A DNA stretch of 64,000 bases from Palsa-504 sp963787645 (GTDB taxonomy: Bacteria > Actinomycetota > Actinomycetes > Streptosporangiales > Streptosporangiaceae): the NCBI GenBank assembly GCA_963787645.1, contig CAWBDS010000003.1, forward strand, positions 744,001 to 808,000, written 5' to 3'. The position numbers were made by a program, and so were the translations under genes. Of this stretch, positions 57,345-64,000 are shown one piece after another. The notes beneath the pieces were generated by a model. It had not been told where the DNA came from, searched no databases, and saw nothing but the letters and a program-made list of their open reading frames with translations. Numbering within the stretch: the stretch's first letter is position 1; each line of letters begins with the position of its first letter.

Positions 57345-58906
57345 TCCGCGCCCTCCCGGCGCGACAGCCGGACCTCCTCGATGTCCAGCCGCCGCTGCAC
57401 CTGGAGCAGCACGGCGTCGTCGATGCGCCGCTCGTCGCGCAGCCGGACCACGGTGGCCCGCTTACGGGCCAGCATGGCCAGCCGCAGCGCGGTGTACTGC
57501 TGGTCGTAGCGCAGCACCGGCTCGTCGTCGGCGCCGTCGTCGCTGGCGTGCAGGATCCGCAGGTGCTTCTCGGCCTCGCGGCGGACCCGCTCGACGATCT
57601 CGGGCTCGGTGCTGAGCTCGTCAGCCAGCTGCGGGATCGCGGCCTGAGCATCCTCGGTGGCCAGGATGTCGGCCAGGTGGCGTTCGGTCTCGGCGGCGGT
57701 GTCCCGCGGAATCCGGGCCCAGCGCATGACGGCGGGCAGGGCCAGTCCCTGCAGCACCAGCGTGACCACGATGACCCCGGCGGTGACGAAGACGATCAGG
57801 CCGCGGGCCGGGAACGGGGCGCCGGAGCTGACCGTCTCGGGCACCGACAGCGCCACCGCGAGCGAGACCGCGCCGCGGAACCCGGCCACCGCGTTGACCA
57901 CCCGGACCCGGACGCCGACCCGCCGCAGCCGCTGCTGCGGGCGGCGGTCCAGGGCCCGGATCAGGTACGGGACGGTGAACACCCAGGCGAACCGCGCCCC
58001 GGCCAGGACGGCGGAGACCGCGGCCACCAGGACCAGCCCGCGGCTCAGCTCGGCGCTGGTCAGACCGCGCGCCGCGGCCTGCAGTTCCAGTCCGACCAGG
58101 ACGAACAGCGCGCCGTTGAGCAGGAATACCGACAGCGACCAGAAGGCCTCGGTCTGCTGCCGCGCCGCGGGGTGCCCGAGGCGCGGGGCCACGTGACCCA
58201 TGATGAGCCCGCACACCACCACGGCCAGCACGCCCGAGGCGTGGACGGCCTGGGCGAGCAGGTACGCGCTGAACGGGATCAAGATGATGGCGACGTTCTC
58301 GGCGAGCGGGTCGTCCAGCCGGCGCCGCACCTGGATGGCCAGCCACGCGACCAGCGCGCCGGCCAGCGCCCCGCCGCCGTAGCCCAGGACGAACAGCCAG
58401 CCGATGTGCGGCACGCTGAACGGTGCCCGGCTGACCGTGGCGCCGACCGCCACACCGTAGATGACCAGGGCGGTTCCGTCGTTGACCAGGCTCTCGGCGC
58501 GCAGCACGGTGATGGTGCGGCGGGGCAGCGACCCGGCCAGCGCGCCCACCGCGGTCGCGTCGGTCGGCGCCACCGCCGCGCCGAGCACCCAGGCCGGGCC
58601 CCAGTCCAGGCCTAGGGCGTGGGCCACCGCGGCCACCGCGGCGGCGGTGGCGATGACCAGCGCGGTGCTGTTCAGCACGATGACGCGCAGGTTGCTGCGG
58701 ATCTCGCGCAGCGAGATGGTCAGGCTCTCCCAGTACAGCAGCGCGGGCAGGAACAGCAGCAGGACGACCCCGGGCGGCAGGCGTACCTGGCGCAGCGCGG
58801 GCGCGAAGCCGAGCAGCGCGCCGCAGGCCAGCAGCAGGATCGGCGCGGCCACCCGGAAGCGGCGGGCCAGCAAGGCGCAGGCCAGCACCGTGGCCCCGAG
58901 GACCAC
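57341..58906 (-). CDS. CPA1-type Na+/H+ antiporter
   Basis: This ~521-residue monovalent cation/proton antiporter has about 12 helices: the ion-binding motif APTDATAVGALAG (NhaP-type, where many have PTDPVAV), AESLVNDGTALVIYGVAVGA, the amphipathic FRGAVSLAVALSVPE, and a cytosolic C-terminal helical tail (DEPVLRYDQQYTALRLAMLA, RKRATVVRLRDERRIDDAVL). GTG at 58906 is the first start in the visible frame, but similarity (LGLELVVVLGATVLAC) extends a few codons upstream, near a GGAGG at the MarR-gene end. It would contribute to pH or Na+ homeostasis. Confidence 0.88.
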   Translation of the reverse strand: MVLGATVLACALLARRFRVAAPILLLACGALLGFAPALRQVRLPPGVVLLLFLPALLYWESLTISLREIRSNLRVIVLNSTALVIATAAAVAAVAHALGLDWGPAWVLGAAVAPTDATAVGALAGSLPRRTITVLRAESLVNDGTALVIYGVAVGATVSRAPFSVPHIGWLFVLGYGGGALAGALVAWLAIQVRRRLDDPLAENVAIILIPFSAYLLAQAVHASGVLAVVVCGLIMGHVAPRLGHPAARQQTEAFWSLSVFLLNGALFVLVGLELQAAARGLTSAELSRGLVLVAAVSAVLAGARFAWVFTVPYLIRALDRRPQQRLRRVGVRVRVVNAVAGFRGAVSLAVALSVPETVSSGAPFPARGLIVFVTAGVIVVTLVLQGLALPAVMRWARIPRDTAAETERHLADILATEDAQAAIPQLADELSTEPEIVERVRREAEKHLRILHASDDGADDEPVLRYDQQYTALRLAMLARKRATVVRLRDERRIDDAVLLQVQRRLDIEEVRLSRREGAD

Positions 58907-58940
58907 GACGAGTTCGAGACCGAGCAGGGTGTGCCTCCGA

Positions 58941-59354
58941 TCAGTCCCGGAGCTGGCCGAGGATGCGGGCCAGCTCGGCCCGGTCGGCGGGGCTAAGGCG
59001 GCCGAAGACCCGGACGGCTTCGGTGCCGCGGGTGGCGCGGATCTCGGCCAGCACGCTCGCGCCGTGCTCGGTGACCTCGACCAGGGTGGCGCGCCGGTCG
59101 TCCGGGTCGGCGCGGCGCCGGACCAGGTCCGCGGCCTGGAGCGCGTCCACCACCTCGGTGGCGGTGCGCGGCGCGATCTGCAGGTGATCCGACAGCGCGG
59201 ACAAGCGCATGGTGCCGTGCCTGCTCAGCGTACGCAGCGCGCGCAGATGGGCCGGGGTGATGTCCCACGGCGCCAGTGTCTCGGCGGACTTCTCGCGGAG
59301 CCGGCGGGCCACGGCCCCGAAGGCTTCGGCCAGCGAGTCATCGTCCGGGGTCAC
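58941..59354 (-). CDS. MarR-family transcriptional regulator
   Basis: The 137-residue winged-helix regulator has SLAEAFGAVARRLREKSAET, LAPWDITPAHLRALRTLSRH, MRLSALSDHLQIAPRTATEV and VRRRADPDDRRATLVEVTEH (wing). It is divergent from the ABC exporter gene, with a perfect palindrome between the two starts, so it probably represses both. The antiporter gene follows 34 bases downstream. Confidence 0.9.
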   Translation of the reverse strand: MTPDDDSLAEAFGAVARRLREKSAETLAPWDITPAHLRALRTLSRHGTMRLSALSDHLQIAPRTATEVVDALQAADLVRRRADPDDRRATLVEVTEHGASVLAEIRATRGTEAVRVFGRLSPADRAELARILGQLRD

Positions 59355-59392
59355 GGGAATAGCGTACCCGATTTTTGCGCTGTAGCCTCATA

Positions 59393-59407
59393 GTGAGGTA
59401 ACCTCAC
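59393..59407. promoter_or_regulatory. MarR operator overlapping the ABC-exporter start
   Basis: GTGAGGT and ACCTCAC flank a central A, giving a perfect 7+1+7 palindrome only two bases before the ATG at 59410. A neighbouring half-site (CCTCATAGTGAGG) extends the symmetry. Position and symmetry fit repression by the divergent MarR protein. Confidence 0.75.
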
Positions 59408-59409
59408 GA

Positions 59410-61229
<1,820 letters not shown>

Positions 61230-61233
<4 letters not shown>

Positions 61234-61946
61234 GCGCGGGCGCTGGCCCGGGCCAGCTGGGCGGCGGTGTGCCGGGACAGCGCGCCGATGTCGTCGGCCA
61301 CGGTGATCAGGGACGAGCCGGCCTCGCGGTAGCGGCGGGCGGTGGCGCCGTCCATGGCGTGCACCCCGGCCGGCTTGCCCGCGGCAGCCGCCGCGGCCCA
61401 GACCTGGCGCAGGGCCCGGTCCAGCACCGGGTCGTCCGGGTCGGCCCGGCAGCCCAGGGACAGCGACAGGTCGCCCGGCCCGACGTACAGGCCGTCCACC
61501 CCGGCCAGGGCCAGCGTCGCGTCGAGTTCGCCGAGGGCGGCCGCCGATTCCGCCATGACCAGGCAGAACGGTTCTTTGATGGCTAGCACGCCGCCCATGG
61601 ACCGGTGCCCGGCGGGCGGATAGCGGACCGCGCCGGCCACCTGGCGGGCCTGCTCGGCCGAGTCGACGTTGGGCACGATCACGCCCTCGCAGCCCAGATC
61701 CAGGGCCCGGCCGATGTCGGCGGTGTGCGGGTGCCGGACCCGCGCGATGGGCGTGGCCCCGGCCAGCCGGATCGCGCTGGTCAGCGCGGGCAGGTCGGCT
61801 TCGGCGGCGCCGCCGTGCTGCAGGTCGATGACCACGTAGTCCAGGCCCGCGGCGGCCAGCAGCCGCACGCTCAGCGCCGACGGGATCACCGACCACGCGC
61901 CGTACAGCGGCTCACGGGCGACCAGGCGGGAACGGAAGGTGGGCAT
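61230..61946 (-). CDS. HpcH/HpaI-family aldolase
   Basis: The 238-residue TIM-barrel class II aldolase carries FRSRLVAREPLYGAWSVIPS, DYVVIDLQHGGAAEADLPAL, IVPNVDSAEQARQVAGAVRY, VMAESAAALGELDATLALAG and DGLYVGPGDLSLSLG. The family cleaves or forms 2-oxo-hydroxy acids such as 4-hydroxy-2-oxoheptanedioate using Mg2+ or Mn2+. Its stop codon overlaps the convergent ABC-exporter stop (TTAA). The substrate is not apparent from context. Confidence 0.88.
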
Positions 61947-61951
61947 GGGGT

Positions 61952-62402
61952 TCAGCGAACCATATCCGCAGGCCGGCTGGCGGCGCCTTCGCTCAGCAGG
62001 GCCGCGGTGTGCCCGGCCCGCGCGGCCCACCACCCGGCGACCGGGTCGCCCGGCCGACCGGCAGGCGTGGCGGTGCTGCCAGCGGGCCGCTTCGGCCGCG
62101 GCCCAGGCCCGGGTGGCTCCCGGATCCTGGCCGAGCATGGCCCGCAGCGTGTAGCGCCGCTCGCCGATCCGGTGGCCGAGGCCGGCTTCACCCGCTCCGG
62201 CGGCCAGCCGGCGCCGGGTCAGGACCAGGCCGCTGCGGACCGGGGTGGTCAGCAGGCCGGCGAGGTCCTGGTCATCCGTGGCCGGCGGGGGCGCGGCGCG
62301 GAGGGCCAGGGGAAGCTGGGGCGCGGCGGGCTGGGCGGCGTACTCGGCGGTTATGGCCTCGCGGGCCAGGTCCGCCCACCCGGTCAGGGCGGGGAGGGCT
62401 AG
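61952..62402 (-). pseudogene. Unrecognised gene after torD, frameshifted
   Basis: Immediately after torD the minus strand encodes ALTGWADLAREAITAEYAAQ, LVLTRRRLAAGAGEAGLGHR and MLGQDPGATRAWAAAEAARW. After a shift near 62040 it continues PGDPVAGWWAARAGHTAALL and ends at 61952. The two parts read as one ~145-residue protein with no motif I recognise. It lacks an ATG or GTG start in phase; a CTG would be needed. It seems to have been the third gene of the molybdoenzyme unit, now damaged. Confidence 0.5.
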
Positions 62403-62403
62403 G

Positions 62404-62808
62404 TCAGTGACGGCGTTCTAGGTAGGCGGGCAGCCAGGGCCATAGGTGTTCGGCGAACAGGCTCTGCCGGGACCGGGTCAGGGCCTGGACCGTGGCGGGC
62501 TGGCGCGCCTGGCCGGCCGCCTCGCCAAGGGCGGCGTACAGGGCCAGCAGGGCGGCCAGGTGATCCGGTTCGGCGGGCGGCGGGACCGCGATGGCCCGCC
62601 AGAACCCGGCCACCCGGTCGGCGCCCTCGCCGCCGAGCGCGCCTTCTTGGCCTAGGTAGACCGAGGCGTAGGGCGGGCAGTTCAGCACGAAGGCCTCGGT
62701 GTGCTCGGCCGCGCCGACCGGATCGAGCCCGAGCGGGCCGGCCACGGCCCGGGCCGCGTCGGGGCTGTCGGCCACCGCGCCCAGGGCCCGCAGCAGTTCC
62801 CACCTCAC
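62404..62808 (-). CDS. TorD/DmsD-family molybdoenzyme chaperone
   Basis: The ~134-residue helical protein resembles the TorD/NarJ chaperone family: PYASVYLGQEGALGGEGADR, VAGFWRAIAVPPPAEPDHLA, ALLALYAALGEAAGQARQPA and SRQSLFAEHLWPWLPAYLER. These chaperones hold a molybdoenzyme until cofactor insertion and folding. GTG start overlaps the stop of the upstream molybdopterin oxidoreductase (GTGA). The pairing supports its role as that enzyme's dedicated chaperone. Confidence 0.82.
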   Translation of the reverse strand: MRWELLRALGAVADSPDAARAVAGPLGLDPVGAAEHTEAFVLNCPPYASVYLGQEGALGGEGADRVAGFWRAIAVPPPAEPDHLAALLALYAALGEAAGQARQPATVQALTRSRQSLFAEHLWPWLPAYLERRH

Positions 62809-64000
62809 TGGTCTGCCCCGGGTAGCGCAAAGGCCGCCGGGCCGGGCTTGAGCGGACGCATCAGCCACCGGGGCCGGCGGGTCCCGTCCGGCGACACGTG
62901 CCCGGCGGGCCTGGTCTCCGCCATCCACCGCCGGTAGACCTCGCGCGCCTGGGCCGTGTCGACCGCGATGTCGCCGTGCGCGTCCCCGGCCTGCGCCGGG
63001 CGGACCCGGACCGCCTGGTGCCAGCAGTGCATGCCGGAGATCGGGTCGGGATGGACGGGGAAGGTGAGGTTCTGGTGGACGCCGGTGTCGGACCACCAGA
63101 TCCGCGCCGTGTCCGGATCGGCCGAAGAATATGGCCTAACGGCCTGGGTGGCGTGCATGGCCCAGCCGGTTTGTTCGTGTTTCAGGGCGACGGTGGCCAT
63201 CATCGCGCCCGCCCCGGCCTGCGCCTGCCCGGCCAGCTTCCACCGGCCCATGTGGTGCGAGCACGCGACCACGCCCGGCCTGATGCCCTGGGTGATCCAC
63301 GCCTTGGCCACGAAGTAGCCGATCTCGGTCTCCACCCGGACCAGGTCGCCGGTGCGGGCCACCCCGAACCGGGCCGCGTCCGACGGATGGATCCAGACCG
63401 GGTTGGTGTGCGACAGCTCGTCCAGCCACTTGCTGTTGGCCGACCGGGTGTGGATCTGGGTCGGCAGCCGGAACGTGGACAGCAGGACCACCTGGCCCGG
63501 GTCCAGCCGCGAGGGGTGCACGTGGCTCTGGATGTAGCCGGGGATGGCGTGCTCCGGCCAGCCCCAGGCGGCCAGGGTCGAGGACCAGAACTCCAGCCGC
63601 CCCGACGGGGTCGGAAACCCGCGCCGGACCACCCCGTCGACCAGCACGCCGACGGCACGGCGGCCCTGATCGTCCGGCTCCGGGGCACCGGCCGGCACGA
63701 TGTTGGACGTGGGTGGTGCGGGCGCGGCCGTGTACACCCGGCCCGTCTCGTGCACGGCCACGTCGGCTAGCTCGTCCTCGGGCACTTCCTGCTGGTGCCG
63801 GGCGCCCAGGCCGCGGCTGATCTCGAACGCCCCGTACCGGCGCATCCACTCCAGCGGCGTGCGGCCCTCGGCCGCGGCGCGTTCGGGCAGGCCGGGCACG
63901 GAATGCTCGAACATCCAGCCGTAGTACTCGTCCACGGTGAGCTTGGTGCCGGGCCGGGCCCGGGACTCGTGGTACTGCCGGATGCCCAGGGCGCCGTCCG
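62805..64000 (-). CDS. Molybdopterin oxidoreductase, C-terminal part (runs off window)
   Basis: The visible ~398 residues are the C-terminal part of a bis-MGD enzyme: FPTPSGRLEFWSSTLAAWGW, QVVLLSTFRLPTQIHTRSAN, SKWLDELSHTNPVWIHPSDA and the cofactor-binding domain with GVVACSHHMGRWKLAG and GMHCWHQAVRV. The reading frame remains open to the window edge, so the start lies beyond 64000. It differs from the FDH alpha subunit at 7.9-11.2 kb and is coupled to torD by GTGA. Substrate is not determinable without the N-terminal active-site residue. Confidence 0.85.
   Translation of the reverse strand, partial: DGALGIRQYHESRARPGTKLTVDEYYGWMFEHSVPGLPERAAAEGRTPLEWMRRYGAFEISRGLGARHQQEVPEDELADVAVHETGRVYTAAPAPPTSNIVPAGAPEPDDQGRRAVGVLVDGVVRRGFPTPSGRLEFWSSTLAAWGWPEHAIPGYIQSHVHPSRLDPGQVVLLSTFRLPTQIHTRSANSKWLDELSHTNPVWIHPSDAARFGVARTGDLVRVETEIGYFVAKAWITQGIRPGVVACSHHMGRWKLAGQAQAGAGAMMATVALKHEQTGWAMHATQAVRPYSSADPDTARIWWSDTGVHQNLTFPVHPDPISGMHCWHQAVRVRPAQAGDAHGDIAVDTAQAREVYRRWMAETRPAGHVSPDGTRRPRWLMRPLKPGPAAFALPGADQ

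Overview
The window is very GC-rich (visibly about 70% or more). It uses GTG and TTG starts freely, packs genes with 4-base stop/start overlaps, and carries actinomycete-type families: STAS anti-sigma antagonists, a SpoIIE phosphatase, an ANTAR protein, a BldC-like regulator, Holin-X, CtaG and Mrp modules. It reads as chromosome from a soil-type actinomycete. I cannot place the genus. Many genes are broken. Some carry one indel (fdhA, nrfD-like, kaiC-like, spoIIE-like, ycaQ-like, transposase). Others are multiply damaged remnants (three glycosyltransferases, ppx, a sigma factor, Rieske, RelE, HNH). The remnants are real decay; the single indels could be recent mutations or assembly errors.

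Layout. 0.1-3.1 kb: a membrane protein, a DUF2071 protein, a STAS protein and a GT2. 3.1-6.8 kb: decayed glycosyltransferases, STAS and ppx remnants, with a small acidic protein, a DUF6098 protein and a holin-like protein in between. 7.0-13.1 kb: an HTH-hemerythrin protein and a selenocysteine formate dehydrogenase operon (alpha, FeS beta, NrfD-like). The alpha subunit has an in-frame TGA followed by a clear SECIS hairpin. 13.3-19.3 kb: CtaG, then a seven-gene Mrp/MBH-type antiporter membrane module, then DUF1360. 19.3-21.1 kb: sigma-factor and Rieske remnants and a small Rho-N-like protein. 21.3-34.5 kb: a regulatory island with a double KaiC ATPase, a MerR-receiver protein, STAS proteins, aconitase, two CheB-type proteins, a SpoIIE phosphatase, CheR-PAS and ANTAR. 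34.8-38.4 kb: a BldC-like protein and a ferredoxin-reductase-type flavoprotein cut by an IS1634-family element with a 6-bp target duplication. 38.2-41.4 kb: a QueD/PTPS - methyltransferase - GT4 - SDR operon. 41.4-45.0 kb: a DUF218 protein and a two-component system. 45.1-48.9 kb: a phosphosulfolactate synthase - VOC - acyltransferase - AMP-ligase operon. 48.6-53.9 kb: LysR/LysE, a methyltransferase, an orphan kinase, and yefM/yoeB with an operator. 53.9-62 kb: YcaQ, PadR, signal peptidase, a CPA1 antiporter, MarR/ABC with an operator, and an HpcH aldolase. 62.4-64 kb: TorD and the C-terminal part of a second molybdopterin oxidoreductase.

The most notable new observation is a repeated promoter-plus-leader at five sites (about 2.0, 23.6, 27.2, 28.5 and 30.4 kb). 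Each has a -35/-10 pair with exactly 17 bases between, a conserved block at the predicted 5' end of the RNA, and about 75 further bases to a GGAGG-type site. Four of the five precede STAS or SpoIIE genes, and a short stretch complementary to the ribosome-binding region seems to co-vary with it. This suggests a shared RNA-level control of a stress-signalling network. Second is the selenocysteine FDH beside an MBH-ordered antiporter arm that lacks any hydrogenase module.
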